Below are positions 52,065 through 61,275 of a DNA stretch of 64,000 nucleotides, piece after piece (the first letter of the stretch is position 1; the number at the start of each line of letters is the position of its first letter). Source of the DNA: Nocardioides sp. J54 (lineage in GTDB: Bacteria; Actinomycetota; Actinomycetes; Propionibacteriales; Nocardioidaceae); NCBI RefSeq assembly GCF_000519005.1, contig NZ_JAER01000005.1:113425-177424 (forward strand), read 5' to 3'. A model generated the notes under the pieces. It was not told the origin of the DNA. It did not search any database and saw only the letters and a program-made list of their open reading frames with translations. The position numbers were made by a program, and so were the translations under genes.

Positions 52065-53255
52065 GTGCGCATCCTCGTCCACGACTACTCCGGGCACCCG
52101 TTCCAGGTCGAGCTCAGCCGTGAGCTCGCCCGGCGCGGGCACGCGGTGACCCACTCCTACTGCCCGGGCTGGGTGTCCGGGAAGGGCCACCTGGTCGCCG
52201 AGCCCGGCGAGACCCTCGTCTTCGACCCGGTCGGGCCGACCGAGCCGATCGCCAAGGACCGCTTCGTCCGCCGCGTGCTGCTCGAGGCCCGGGTGGGCTG
52301 GGAGCTGCTGCGGCAGGTCCGCCGCACCCGCGCCCAGACGGCGATGCTGTCGAACGCGCAGATCCCCACGCTCGTCGTGTTCGCGCTCGGCATGATGCTG
52401 CTGCGCCGTCCGTGGGTGCTGTGGCACCAGGACGTCTACGCGGTCGCCGTGAAGTCCTTCGCCGGCGACAAGCTCGGCCGGATGTTCCGGCTGGTCGCGG
52501 CGGTGTTCAGCATCGCCGAGCGCTGGGTGTCCCGCCGCTCGGCGGCCGTCGTGGTGATCGCCCCGTCGTTCGTGCCGGTCCACGAGGAATGGGGCACGGC
52601 CGACAAGGTCACCGTGATCCCGAACTGGGCGCCGCTCGACGAGATCCAGCCGGTCGCCCGCAAGAACGACTGGGCGATCGAGCAGGAGCTCGACGACACC
52701 CAGACCCTCCTCTACTCCGGCACGCTCGGGCTCAAGCACAACCCGGCCCTGCTCGTCGGCCTGGCCCGCCAGGTCATCGACGCCGGCCGCCCGGTGCGCC
52801 TGGTGGTGGTCAACGAGGGCCCCGCGGTCGAGGTGATCCGCGCCGAGGCCGAGCGCCTCGACGTCCCGGTGACCCTGCTCCCGTTCCAGCCGTACGAGCG
52901 GCTCTCCGAGGTGCTCGGCAGCGGCGACATCCTCGTCGTGCTGCTCGAGCAGCAGGCGGGCGCCTTCTCGGTGCCGTCGAAGACGTTGTCCTACCTGTGC
53001 GCCGGCCGCCCGGTGCTCGGCATGATGCCGTCGGAGAACCTCGCCGCTGCGCTCGTCAACCGCGCCGGCGGCCTCGTGGTGCCGCCCGCAGAGGACGCCC
53101 TCCCCCGCGCCGCCGCGTGGGCGGCCGACGTGCTCGCGGACGTCGAGGTGCGCGACGAGCTGGGCGAGGCATCGCGCGACCTCGCCGAGCTGGAGTTCGC
53201 GCTCAAGGGGTGCGCCGACCGGTTCGAGGAGATCCTCGAGCGGAGCAGCCGATGA
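52065..53255 (+). CDS. Glycosyltransferase family 4 protein, WbuB-like
   Basis: A 396-residue GT-B enzyme: MRILVHDYSGHPFQVELSREL, VVIAPSFVPVHEEWG, VIPNWAPLDEI (about residue 186), LLYSGTLGLKHNPALLV and SVPSKTLSYLCAGRPVLG. The pattern resembles WbuB-type amino-sugar or 6-deoxysugar transferases. GTG 52065 is 17 bp after the epimerase stop. Overlaps the following SDR gene by ATGA. Confidence 0.87.
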   Translation: MRILVHDYSGHPFQVELSRELARRGHAVTHSYCPGWVSGKGHLVAEPGETLVFDPVGPTEPIAKDRFVRRVLLEARVGWELLRQVRRTRAQTAMLSNAQIPTLVVFALGMMLLRRPWVLWHQDVYAVAVKSFAGDKLGRMFRLVAAVFSIAERWVSRRSAAVVVIAPSFVPVHEEWGTADKVTVIPNWAPLDEIQPVARKNDWAIEQELDDTQTLLYSGTLGLKHNPALLVGLARQVIDAGRPVRLVVVNEGPAVEVIRAEAERLDVPVTLLPFQPYERLSEVLGSGDILVVLLEQQAGAFSVPSKTLSYLCAGRPVLGMMPSENLAAALVNRAGGLVVPPAEDALPRAAAWAADVLADVEVRDELGEASRDLAELEFALKGCADRFEEILERSSR

Positions 53256-54010
53256 CCGGCTCCCCCGTCGTCCTGGTCGGACCGAAGACCCGCCTCGGCC
53301 GTGAGGTGGTCGCCCAGCTCGACGGCGCGCCCGTGCTCGCCATCGCCCGTGACGCGCTCGACGCGTCCCAGGTCGCCGAGATCCCCGGGCTGACCCCGGC
53401 CGACGTCGTCGACGCCTCCACCCGCGACCTCGCCCCGCGCGTCACCGACCTCGGCAGGGGGCCACTGCGCGTGGTCGTCGCCGCGCTCGGCCCGGTCCAC
53501 CCGGAGACCCCGCGGACGTCGTACGACGCCTGCGGGGTGGTGCGCGACCTCGGGTTCGTCAAGCAGGTCGTCGCCGCGGGCCGGCCGGTGCGCATCGTGT
53601 TCGTCTCCAGCGTGCTGGCCCTGGCCCCCGGCCCCGACCGGCGCTACTACGGCGGGTGGAAGTCCGTCGTGGAGCAGCAGCTCCAGCAGCTCGTCGACGA
53701 GTGCTGCGCCGCCGGCGGCGACGCCACCTTGTCGGTGCTCTACCCGGGCCGGCTGGTGGACGCCGCCGAGCGCCGCGGGCGGCTCCGGCTGCACGCGAGC
53801 TACCAGGCCCTGGCCCGCCGGGTGCTCGCCACGTCCGCGGAGGCGCGGAGCGTGGACCGGACATTTGGCGCGGACTCTCGAATTTGGTTGATCGTGAGGA
53901 GTATCTCTTTCGCACTTCGATCGTTGACGCCTTCGACGAGACGTTCCGTGACGCCATCCCCCGAGCCCGGCGTGACGGAGAGATCCCTTTCCGGGGAAGG
54001 TGGGTACTAG
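53252..54010 (+). CDS. SDR-like NAD(P)-binding protein with odd C-terminal tail
   Basis: A 252-residue protein: SPVVLVGPKTRLGREVVAQL as a divergent Rossmann start, VRIVFVSSVLALAPGPDRR and YYGGWKSVVEQQ (Tyr/Lys pattern). The Gly-rich loop is atypical (VGPKTRLG), so cofactor binding is uncertain. From about residue 205 the DNA becomes much less GC-rich and the protein reads IWLIVRSISFALRSLTPSTRR, unlike an SDR C-terminus; it ends exactly where the sugar transferase ATG begins. Either the reading frame shifted, or the tail doubles as promoter DNA for the next gene. Confidence 0.65.
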   Translation: MTGSPVVLVGPKTRLGREVVAQLDGAPVLAIARDALDASQVAEIPGLTPADVVDASTRDLAPRVTDLGRGPLRVVVAALGPVHPETPRTSYDACGVVRDLGFVKQVVAAGRPVRIVFVSSVLALAPGPDRRYYGGWKSVVEQQLQQLVDECCAAGGDATLSVLYPGRLVDAAERRGRLRLHASYQALARRVLATSAEARSVDRTFGADSRIWLIVRSISFALRSLTPSTRRSVTPSPEPGVTERSLSGEGGY

Positions 54011-54733
54011 ATGCGGACGAAGCGCGTGTTCGACCTGTTCGTAGCCGTGACCGCAGCCATCGCCTGGGTGCCCGTGCTGCTGGGTGCCAGCCTCATGGTC
54101 CTGCTGATGTCGGGCCGCCCGGTCTTCTACCGGTCGAACCGGTGGGTGCGGAACGGCGAGATGGTCCGGACGATCAAGTTCCGGACGATGGTCAAGAACG
54201 CCGACAAGCTCGTGAACCGCACGACGGTCCCCGTCGAGGGCGTCCGGTTCCTCAACATCCCGCCGGACTCCCCGCTCTACACCCGTCCGGGCCGGATCCT
54301 GGAGGGCCTCGGCCTGACCGAGATCCCGCAGCTGATCCACGTGCTGCGCGGCGAGATGAGCATCGTCGGCAACCGTCCGCTGCCGGACGCCGTGATGAAG
54401 TGCCTGCGTGAGGAGTTCCCCTACGCCGACGACCGCTTCCTCACCCCGGCCGGCCTGACCGGCCCGGTCCAGCTCGTCGGCCGCGACTCGCTCAGCGACT
54501 CCGAGCGGCTGCGGATCGAGGGCGCCTACTGCCGCGCGGTGCTGCACGGCTACCGCCTGCGCCTCGACTTCACCGTCCTGCTCTCCACGGTGCTGATCGT
54601 CGCCCACCTCAAGAAGCCGCTGGACTACCAGGGCGTCATGGACCTCATCGACCGCCACACCCGGCAGCCGCGCCTGCGCAGCCGCCGCGAGATCATCGTC
54701 GAGGACGCGATCCCGTCCTCCGACGTCGCCTGA
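54011..54733 (+). CDS. Short polyprenyl-phosphate sugar phosphotransferase
   Basis: A 240-residue bacterial sugar transferase with one N-terminal hydrophobic segment (VFDLFVAVTAAIAWVPVLL), MVRTIKFRTMVKNAD, LTEIPQLIHVLRGEMSIVGNRP and PAGLTGPVQLVGRDSL. It has only the catalytic core, not the extra helices of the WbaP-like enzyme at 15.7 kb. It is a likely second priming enzyme, for locus B. The usual P-x-G-x-W motif reads GPVQLVG here, so its activity could be altered. Starts directly after the SDR stop and is followed by a strong terminator. Confidence 0.87.
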   Translation: MRTKRVFDLFVAVTAAIAWVPVLLGASLMVLLMSGRPVFYRSNRWVRNGEMVRTIKFRTMVKNADKLVNRTTVPVEGVRFLNIPPDSPLYTRPGRILEGLGLTEIPQLIHVLRGEMSIVGNRPLPDAVMKCLREEFPYADDRFLTPAGLTGPVQLVGRDSLSDSERLRIEGAYCRAVLHGYRLRLDFTVLLSTVLIVAHLKKPLDYQGVMDLIDRHTRQPRLRSRREIIVEDAIPSSDVA

Positions 54734-54754
54734 GGCCCACCCCGCACCTGCACG

Positions 54755-54787
54755 AGAGGCCGTCGCCCCGAGGGGGCGGCGGCCTCT
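54755..54787 (+). terminator. Strong terminator after the sugar transferase gene
   Basis: GAGGCCGTCGCCCC and GGGGCGGCGGCCTC form a 14-bp stem (one G-U pair) with a 3-nt loop, extended by an A-T pair and followed by TTGTC. Confidence 0.8.
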
Positions 54788-54823
54788 TGTCATGTCCGGG
54801 TACGCCGCGACCCGGCCCTGCCG

Positions 54824-54872
54824 CCGGTGGTTGAGGTGCGAGGCCGCCCGCGGCCGAGCCCCGAAACCACCG
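54824..54872 (+). repeat. Intergenic repeat block 1
   Basis: CCGGTGGTTGAGGTGCGAGG to GAGCCCCGAAACCACCGG, nearly identical in its inner part to the copy at 6026. Followed by the spacer module CCGGACTGTCACCGCCACAG near 54883. Confidence 0.75.
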
Positions 54873-54940
54873 GCCCGACCCACCGGACTGTCACCGCCAC
54901 AGCCCGCCCGAGCGCCCCGGAGTTGGTCGCGGCGAACCCA

Positions 54941-54986
54941 AGGCTTGCCGCCAGACGGACTCAGCCCTCTACCGGAGCCAACCGCG
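54941..54986 (+). repeat. Intergenic repeat block 2
   Basis: AGGCTTGCCGCCAGACGG, then CAGCCCTCTACCGGAGCC and AACCGCG. Completes the convergent gap (54734-55033), which holds no gene. Confidence 0.65.
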
Positions 54987-55033
54987 ACACGCTCGCGCAA
55001 CAGGGGCGAGCACAACAGGCACCGCGCTTGCGG

Positions 55034-55969
55034 CTACAGGCTCAAACGATGCTTGAAGTAGTCGATCGTCTCCCGCAGCCCGTCCTCGAGCGCGACGGTC
55101 GGCTCCCAGTCCAGCTCCTTGCGGGCCAGGCTGATGTCGGGGCGGCGCTGGCGCGGGTCGTCGGAGGGCAGCGGCCGGTGCTCGATGCGCGAGCGGCCGC
55201 CGACGAGCCGGATGACGGCCTCGGCGAGCTCGAGCATGGTGTTCTCGGTCGGGTTGCCGACGTTGACCGGGCCGGTGAAGTCGGCCGGGCTCTCCATCAG
55301 CCGCCACATGCCCTCGATCAGGTCGTCGACGTAGCAGAAGCTGCGGGTCTGCTGGCCGTCGCCGTAGATGGTGATCGGCTCGCCGCGCAGGGCCTGGACG
55401 ATGAAGTTGCTGACGACGCGGCCGTCATCGGGGTGCATCCGCGGACCGTAGGTGTTGAAGATCCGCATCACCTTGATCTCGAGCGAGTGCTGGCGCCAGT
55501 AGTCGAAGAACAGGGTCTCCGCGGCGCGCTTGCCCTCGTCGTAGCAGCTGCGGATGCCGATGGGGTTGACCTTGCCCCAGTACTCCTCGACCTGCGGGTG
55601 GACCTCGGGGTCGCCGTACACCTCGCTGGTGCTGGCCTGCAGGATCCGGGCGCGCACCCGCTTGGCGAGGCCGAGCATGTTGATCGCGCCGTGGACGCTG
55701 GTCTTGGTGGTCTGCACGGGGTCACGCTGGTAGTGGATCGGCGACGCCGGGCAGGCGAGGTTGTAGATGCGGTCGACCTCGACGTACAGCGGGAACGTGA
55801 CGTCGTGGCGCATGAGCTCGAAGCGGTGGCTGTCGAGCAGCTGGACGATGTTGTCCTTGGTGCCCGTGTAGTAGTTGTCGACGCAGAGGACGTCGTGGCC
55901 CTCGGCCACGAGCCGGTCGCAGAGGTGGGAGCCGAGGAACCCGGCGCCTCCGGTCACGAGCACCCGCAT
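55034..55969 (-). CDS. uxs: UDP-glucuronate decarboxylase (UDP-xylose synthase)
   Basis: Converts UDP-glucuronate to UDP-xylose with bound NAD. The 311-residue protein has [34 protein letters not shown] (UXS-specific), [15 protein letters not shown], and [13 protein letters not shown] (Tyr/Lys), then [18 protein letters not shown]. These match UXS rather than epimerases. The Ugd at 11-12 kb would provide its substrate. It starts 1 nt after the polymerase stop, so the two are co-transcribed. Confidence 0.94.
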   Translation of the reverse strand: MRVLVTGGAGFLGSHLCDRLVAEGHDVLCVDNYYTGTKDNIVQLLDSHRFELMRHDVTFPLYVEVDRIYNLACPASPIHYQRDPVQTTKTSVHGAINMLGLAKRVRARILQASTSEVYGDPEVHPQVEEYWGKVNPIGIRSCYDEGKRAAETLFFDYWRQHSLEIKVMRIFNTYGPRMHPDDGRVVSNFIVQALRGEPITIYGDGQQTRSFCYVDDLIEGMWRLMESPADFTGPVNVGNPTENTMLELAEAVIRLVGGRSRIEHRPLPSDDPRQRRPDISLARKELDWEPTVALEDGLRETIDYFKHRLSL

Positions 55970-55970
55970 G

Positions 55971-57395
55971 TCAGTTCCTCGCCATCGTGTCGGTGGTCTC
56001 GGTGGTGTCGGTGGTGTCGGTGGTGCCGGTGGTCCCGGCGGCGTCGGACCCGTCCGGGCCGGCCAGCGCGGTCGAGCGCGCCTTGTCGGGGTGGTCGTCG
56101 CCCCAGTCGGCGGAGGCCACCCAGCACACGGCCGCCAGGCACATCGGGATCCACAGCGTGCGGTCGTAGAGGCTGGGGATCAGCAGCCCCCAGCCCAGGT
56201 AGCCCCACACGGTGTAGCAGAGCCGGCGGTAGGGCACGTCCTCGAACAGCGGCCGGGCGAGCGAGAACATCACCAGGAGGAAGCCGACGAGGCCGAAGAT
56301 GCCGATGCCGACCGCGACCTGCAGCACGTTGTTGTGGATCTCGAACAGGTCGATCAGGCCGTCGCCGAAGAACGGGCTCTCCCAGAACCTGCTGAGGCCG
56401 TCGCGCAGGCCCTCGGAGCGGGCGATGTCGGAGCCGGACGCGGACCCCCCGCCGAGGAGGCGGTCGATCGCGGAGGCGTTGCCGGTGATCTCGAGGAGGT
56501 ACGGCGCCGCGGCGACCACGGTGGCCCCGACGAGCGCGTAGAAGAAGCCGGTGATGGCCGAGCGCTCCACGATCGGGATCATCAGCACGAGGACGGCCAC
56601 GATGATCGTGGCGCCACGGCTGCCGCTGAACAGGATGGAGATCCCGCACACGGCGGCGGCACCCATGGTCGCCGTCTTGAGCACCCAGTGCTTGTACTCG
56701 AAGAAGAGGAAGATCAGCAGCGCGATCGCCATGATCGCGGCCTCGGCGAAGTAGTTCGGGTGGTTGGTCATCCCGAAGTGGCGGCCCTGCGGGGTGATGC
56801 CGCCGGTGACGATTCCGCCGGCCCAGCTGGCGACGTGGCCGGCGACGTAGGTCCAGGCGAGGAAGTGGATGACGCGTCGGGCCGGGCGCCACAGCAGGAT
56901 CCCGACCGGGAACGCGGTCATCACGATCAGCCAGAAGATCAGCGCGAAGGCGCTCTCCAGCGAGCGCTCGGAGCGGATGGTGGCGATCCACCCGAACGTG
57001 AACACGACGGTGATGCCGACGATGTATGGCAGGGGGAGCTTCAGCTTCCCGCGCAGGATCTCGGGCAGCAGGAGCGCGAAGCCGACGACGAGCAGCGCGT
57101 CGGTCGGGGTGACCGTGGCTCCCTCGGGCGCCAGGCCCTTGTAGGCGGGCGCGGTCGCGAAGGCGCCGGCGAGGGTCAGGATCCCGAGCCGCGTCGACCC
57201 GAGCACGGCCAGCAGCGCGATGTAGAGCGCGGCGCCGACGGTCACCAGGCCGACGACGAGGTCGTTGGTGGTGCCGAGGTAGACGAGGCCGACGACGAGG
57301 CCGATCGCGGCGAGCGTGACGACCGCGTTGCTGCCCGCGGGCGCGACGAAGGGCCGGGCCGCCTGCTGGGGGCGCACGGTCGTCTCGGTGGGCAC
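55971..57395 (-). CDS. O-antigen polymerase/ligase-like protein, Wzy-like (locus B)
   Basis: A 474-residue protein with 10-12 hydrophobic segments, [18 protein letters not shown] and [17 protein letters not shown] (SxSRG motif of the Wzy_C/WaaL family) near residue 258, and an external loop with [17 protein letters not shown] and [13 protein letters not shown]. The C-terminal tail has repeated Thr-Thr-Asp. GTG 57395 is preceded by AGAGGAGAGC. Likely polymerises locus B units. Confidence 0.85.
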   Translation of the reverse strand: MPTETTVRPQQAARPFVAPAGSNAVVTLAAIGLVVGLVYLGTTNDLVVGLVTVGAALYIALLAVLGSTRLGILTLAGAFATAPAYKGLAPEGATVTPTDALLVVGFALLLPEILRGKLKLPLPYIVGITVVFTFGWIATIRSERSLESAFALIFWLIVMTAFPVGILLWRPARRVIHFLAWTYVAGHVASWAGGIVTGGITPQGRHFGMTNHPNYFAEAAIMAIALLIFLFFEYKHWVLKTATMGAAAVCGISILFSGSRGATIIVAVLVLMIPIVERSAITGFFYALVGATVVAAAPYLLEITGNASAIDRLLGGGSASGSDIARSEGLRDGLSRFWESPFFGDGLIDLFEIHNNVLQVAVGIGIFGLVGFLLVMFSLARPLFEDVPYRRLCYTVWGYLGWGLLIPSLYDRTLWIPMCLAAVCWVASADWGDDHPDKARSTALAGPDGSDAAGTTGTTDTTDTTETTDTMARN

Positions 57396-57446
57396 TGCTC
57401 TCCTCTGGACGGCGTTCGGGCGTCGACGGGACGACCGACCTCGGGG

Positions 57447-57452
57447 AGTCTA
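57447..57452 (-). promoter_or_regulatory. -10 hexamer for the polymerase/uxs unit
   Basis: TAGACT on the minus strand, 51 nt before the GTG at 57395. Confidence 0.4.
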
Positions 57453-57517
57453 GTGTCACCGGGTCCCGGATGTCGGCGCTTGCCCGTGGTGGGGCGGAAC
57501 AGGTTCTCGCCGGGCCC

Positions 57518-57793
57518 TCAGCCGCCGGCGAACGGCGGGAGGAACTCGACGGTGTCGCCGGGCTGCACCACGACCGCGCCCGGGTCGCCGGAGGACACCG
57601 GCTGCTCGCCCACCAGCACCGAGCACACCTTGACGACGTCGGCGAAGCGCCCGTCGTCGTGCCGGCGCACCACCTCGTCACGCAGCTCGGCCAGCGTCAG
57701 CGGCCCGCTGGCCTCGACCGCCTCCTCGGCGACGCCGGCCGCCGAGCGCGCGGCGGCCCAGTAGCGGACCCGGATGACCTCGGTCTCATTCAC
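57518..57793 (-). CDS. MoaD/ThiS-family sulfur carrier
   Basis: A 91-residue ubiquitin-like protein ending PPFAGG, with the double glycine that is activated as a thiocarboxylate. It contains [17 protein letters not shown] and [17 protein letters not shown] ending ([14 protein letters not shown]). GTG 57793 has AAGGACGAG before it. It lies beside glnR, away from molybdenum-cofactor genes, so its pathway (cofactor or cysteine/thiol synthesis) is open. Confidence 0.88.
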   Translation of the reverse strand: MNETEVIRVRYWAAARSAAGVAEEAVEASGPLTLAELRDEVVRRHDDGRFADVVKVCSVLVGEQPVSSGDPGAVVVQPGDTVEFLPPFAGG

Positions 57794-57920
57794 GGACTCG
57801 TCCTTCCCGGTTGCGACCCTGTTTCGGTATCGTCCCCCACACGAAAACCGGCCGGGGCCCAGCGTTGCGTTTCGGTCTCTCGACACGGTCCCGCCCCGCG
57901 GGTCCAGTGAGGAGACCAGG

Positions 57921-58655
57921 ATGAGCACTCTCCTTCTGCTGACGAGCGCGCTGCAACCGTCGGCCGAGGTCCTGCCGGGGCTCGCGCTGCTGGGTCACCA
58001 CGTGAAGATCCTGCCCGCCGAGGGCAGCGCGCTGCTCGAGGCCCCCGACTCGGACCTGATCCTCGTCGACGGCCGGCAGGACCTGGCCGGGTCCCGCGAC
58101 CTGTGCCGGCTGATCCGTACGACGGGCACCGACGTGCCGGTCATCCTCGTCGCGACCGAGGGCGGCCTCGCCGTGGTCAACCACGACTGGGGCATGGACG
58201 ACGTCGTGCTGCACACCTGCGGCCCGGCGGAGCTGGAGGCGCGGATCAAGCTGGCGATCGGCCGCCTGGCTGCCGCCCGTGACGCCGCCGACCCCGAGGC
58301 CCACGTGATCCGGTCCGGCGAGGTCGTGGTGGACGACGCGACGTACACCGCCAAGGTCGGCGGCCGCCCCCTGGACCTGACGTTCAAGGAGTTCGAGCTC
58401 CTCAAGTTCCTCGCCCAGCACCCGGGCCGCGTGTTCAGCCGGCAGCAGCTGCTGCAGGAGGTCTGGGGCTACGACTACTTCGGCGGCACGCGCACCGTCG
58501 ACGTCCACGTCCGTCGCCTGCGGGCCAAGCTCGGGCCTGAGAACGAGACCCTCATCGGCACCGTCCGCAACGTCGGCTACCGCTTCGTGCTGCCCACCAA
58601 GGGGGCCGAGGAGGACGCCCAACGGGTCAGCGAGCGCGACGCGCAGGACGCCTGA
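57921..58655 (+). CDS. glnR: GlnR-type global nitrogen regulator
   Basis: An orphan OmpR-type regulator controlling nitrogen uptake and metabolism in actinobacteria. The 244-residue protein follows GlnR closely: [57 protein letters not shown], then the winged helix with [39 protein letters not shown] and [16 protein letters not shown] lies before the ATG. It is convergent with the frameshifted glutamate-synthase-like gene 11 bp away. Confidence 0.94.
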   Translation: MSTLLLLTSALQPSAEVLPGLALLGHHVKILPAEGSALLEAPDSDLILVDGRQDLAGSRDLCRLIRTTGTDVPVILVATEGGLAVVNHDWGMDDVVLHTCGPAELEARIKLAIGRLAAARDAADPEAHVIRSGEVVVDDATYTAKVGGRPLDLTFKEFELLKFLAQHPGRVFSRQQLLQEVWGYDYFGGTRTVDVHVRRLRAKLGPENETLIGTVRNVGYRFVLPTKGAEEDAQRVSERDAQDA

Positions 58656-58665
58656 GCCGCTCGCC

Positions 58666-60257
58666 TCACCGTGGGCCGGGCTGGTCCTGGCGACGCTCGG
58701 CCTCGCGGCCCTGCGTCTCCTCGCCGCGCTCGTCGAAGTGGTCCTCGGGGTGCATGAACCTCAGGACCTCGGCCCTGAGCGCAGGCCCGAGCTCGCCCCA
58801 GCCGTCCTTGTAGCCGTAGACGGAGGCCAGTGAGCGGGCCTCGTAGTCGCCGTTGAAGATGTCGACGTCCGCGCAGGTGATGAGGGACGGGTGCGGGACG
58901 CCGATCGCCGCCGAGATCCGGGTCAGCTCCTTGCGCAAGGTGCGCAGGTAGACCGCCGCCCGCTCCGCCTTCAGCTCCGGGTCGAGCCCGCGCACCAGCC
59001 AGGGGTTCTGGGTGGCGACCCCGGTCGGACAGTGGTCGGTGTGGCACTTCTGCGCCTGGATGCAACCGATGGACAGCATCGCCTCACGGGCCACGTTGAT
59101 CATGTCCGCCCCGAGCGCGAAGGCGACCACGGCGTTGTCGGGCAGGCCGAGCTTGGCCGAGCCGATGAAGGTGACGTCGTCGGTCAGGCCCAGCTCGGCG
59201 AACGTGCCGTAGACCCGCGAGAAGCCCATCCGGTAGGGCAGCGAGATCGAGTCGGCGAAGATCAGCGGCGCCGCACCGGTGCCGCCCTCGCCGCCGTCGA
59301 CGTGATGAAGTCGACGCCGCGCTGGCGCGGCTCCATCAGCCGGGCGAGCTCCTCCCAGAACTCCATCGACCCGACCGCGGACTTGATGCCGACCGGCAGC
59401 CCGGTCTCCTCGGCCAGCATCTCGACGAAGTCCAGCATCGAGTCGACGTCGTGGAAGGCGGTGTGCCGCGAGGGCGACGCGCAGTCCTTGCCCTCCGGGA
59501 TCCCGCGGATCTGGGCGATCTCCGGCGTCACCTTGGCGGCGGGCAGCAGGCCGCCGAGCCCGGGCTTGGCGCCCTGGCTGAGCTTGATCTCGATCGCACG
59601 GACCGGCGCCGAGGCGATCATCTCCTTGAGCCGCTCGAGGGAGAACTGGCCGTGCTCGTCGCGGCAGCCGAAGTAGGCGGTGCCGATCTGGACGACGAGC
59701 TCGGCACCGTTGCGGTGGTACGGCGAGATCGCGCCCTCGCCGGTGTTGTGCAGGCAACCGGCGGCGGCCGCGCCCTTGTTGAGCGCGGTGATCGCGTTCG
59801 ACGACAGCGACCCGAAGCTCATCGCCGACACGTTGACGACCGAGCCGGGGCGGAAGGCCTTCGCCCGGCCGCGGGGGCCGCCGAGCACCTTGGCGCTGGG
59901 CAGCGTCCAGTTGGCGTCGTGGTCGCTGGGCAGCTTGTCGGCGAAGGTGCGCTGCTTGATGTAGGCGTGGCCCTGGGTGTGCTCGACGTCGACGTCGGTG
60001 CCGAACCCGAAGTAGTTGTTCTGCTCCTTGCTGGAGGCGTAGATCCAGGTGCGCTGGTCGCGGCTGAACGGCCGCTCCTCCTCGTTGCTGGTCACGATGT
60101 ACTGCCGGAGCTCCGGGCCGACCCGCTCGAGCCAGTAGCGGGCGTGCCCGATGATCGGGAAGTTCCGCCGGAGTGCGTGCTTCTTCTGGACGAGGTCCCG
60201 CACGGCCACCGCCCCCAGGGTCGCCGCCGCCCCTCCCACCGCGTGCCTGAGCCTCAT
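58666..60257 (-). pseudogene. FMN-binding glutamate-synthase-like protein, frameshifted
   Basis: Similar to the central FMN/Fe-S domain of glutamate synthase, in stand-alone form, about 530 residues. From ATG 60257 the frame runs through VVNVSAMSFGSLSSNAITAL, NTGEGAISPYHRNG and LSQGAKPGLGG to RGVDFIT near 59302. There one base appears missing: the conserved VDGGEGGTGAAPLIFAD continues in the next frame and reads on through CIQAQKCHTDHCPTGVATQ (cysteine cluster) to a stop at 58666. Without the shift it would be a full-length protein. Single-base loss, programmed shifting and sequence error are all possible; the intact conservation on both sides suggests a recent event or an error. Confidence 0.8.
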
Positions 60258-60363
60258 GGAGCAGGTCTACAGCGCGGGGCGTCGCATGTAAACGCCTCCA
60301 CCGGACCGGGCGCGGGGGCCGTGGGCGCGGGGGGTGGTGCCCCGGCCGTCCGACGGGGGTCGG

Positions 60364-60369
60364 TAGCGT
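60364..60369 (+). promoter_or_regulatory. -10 hexamer for leaderless mshD
   Basis: TAGCGT, 6 nt before GTG 60376, no Shine-Dalgarno. Confidence 0.45.
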
Positions 60370-60375
60370 CGCCGG

Positions 60376-61245
60376 GTGCCCACCGACGCCCTCCTCACCG
60401 GACCCGCCGCGCTCGACGCGATCGAGGCGGTGCGGACGGCGGCGAGCGCCCACGACGGCGCGGAGCCGCTCGACGAGGCCGCGCTGCTGCGCCTCAAGCA
60501 CCACGGCCTCGACGACGTCGAGGCCTTCGTGACCGCCGACGGCTTCGCCCTGCGCCGCGGCACCGAGCTCGACCTCGTGGTCACCCCGGACGCCCGCGGT
60601 CGGGGTCTCGGCACCCGGCTGGCCGGGCTCGCGACCGCGGCCCCTGGCCCCCTGACGGCCTGGTCCCACGGAGACCACCCTGCCGCGCGCACGCTGGCCG
60701 ACCGCCTGCAGTTCGCCCGCACGCGCGAGCTGTGGGTCATGCGACGCCCCACCGTCGTACCCCTGCCGGTGGTGAGCCCGCCGGAGGGCGTGCTGATCCG
60801 CGACTACGGCGCCGGCGACGCCGACGCCCTGCTCGCCGTGAACGCCGCCGCGTTCGCCCACCACCCCGAGCAGGGGGCCCTGGACCACGAGGGCCTCGCC
60901 CAGCGCACGGCTGAGCCGTGGTTCGACCCGGCCGGGCTGCTGCTGGCCGTCGACCGCGACGGACGGCTGCTCGGCTTCCACTGGACCAAGCAGCACGACG
61001 AGCACACCGGCGAGGTGTACGTCGTCGGGATCGACCCCGCTGCCCAGGGTCGCGGCCTGGGCAAGCTGCTGACCGTCGCCGGGCTCCAGCACCTCGCCGC
61101 GCGCGGCGTGTCCGAGGTGATCCTCTACGTCGAGTCCGACAACGCCCCGGCCCGCCACGTCTACGAGCAGGTGGGCTTCACCCACGACCCGTCCGACACC
61201 CATGCCCAGTACCGCCGTGCGGAGGTTTCGGAACATTCCCCGTAA
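60376..61245 (+). CDS. mshD: Mycothiol synthase
   Basis: Acetylates Cys-GlcN-Ins, the last step of mycothiol synthesis. The 289-residue protein has two GNAT domains: the N-terminal one with LVVTPDARGRGLGTRL and the catalytic C-terminal one with HHPEQGALDHEGL, GFHWTKQHDEHTGEVYVVGIDP and QGRGLGKLLT, then VESDNAPARHVYEQVGF. Matches MshD and its usual position near glnR. Mycothiol marks an actinomycete. Confidence 0.93.
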   Translation: MPTDALLTGPAALDAIEAVRTAASAHDGAEPLDEAALLRLKHHGLDDVEAFVTADGFALRRGTELDLVVTPDARGRGLGTRLAGLATAAPGPLTAWSHGDHPAARTLADRLQFARTRELWVMRRPTVVPLPVVSPPEGVLIRDYGAGDADALLAVNAAAFAHHPEQGALDHEGLAQRTAEPWFDPAGLLLAVDRDGRLLGFHWTKQHDEHTGEVYVVGIDPAAQGRGLGKLLTVAGLQHLAARGVSEVILYVESDNAPARHVYEQVGFTHDPSDTHAQYRRAEVSEHSP

Positions 61246-61261
61246 CTCCGTGGCCCCTGAG

Positions 61262-61267
61262 TAGATT
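61262..61267 (+). promoter_or_regulatory. -10 hexamer for the coiled-coil protein gene
   Basis: TAGATT, 8 nt before ATG 61276, in a short AT-richer patch; no Shine-Dalgarno, so leaderless translation is likely. Confidence 0.45.
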
Positions 61268-61275
61268 TACCTTCC

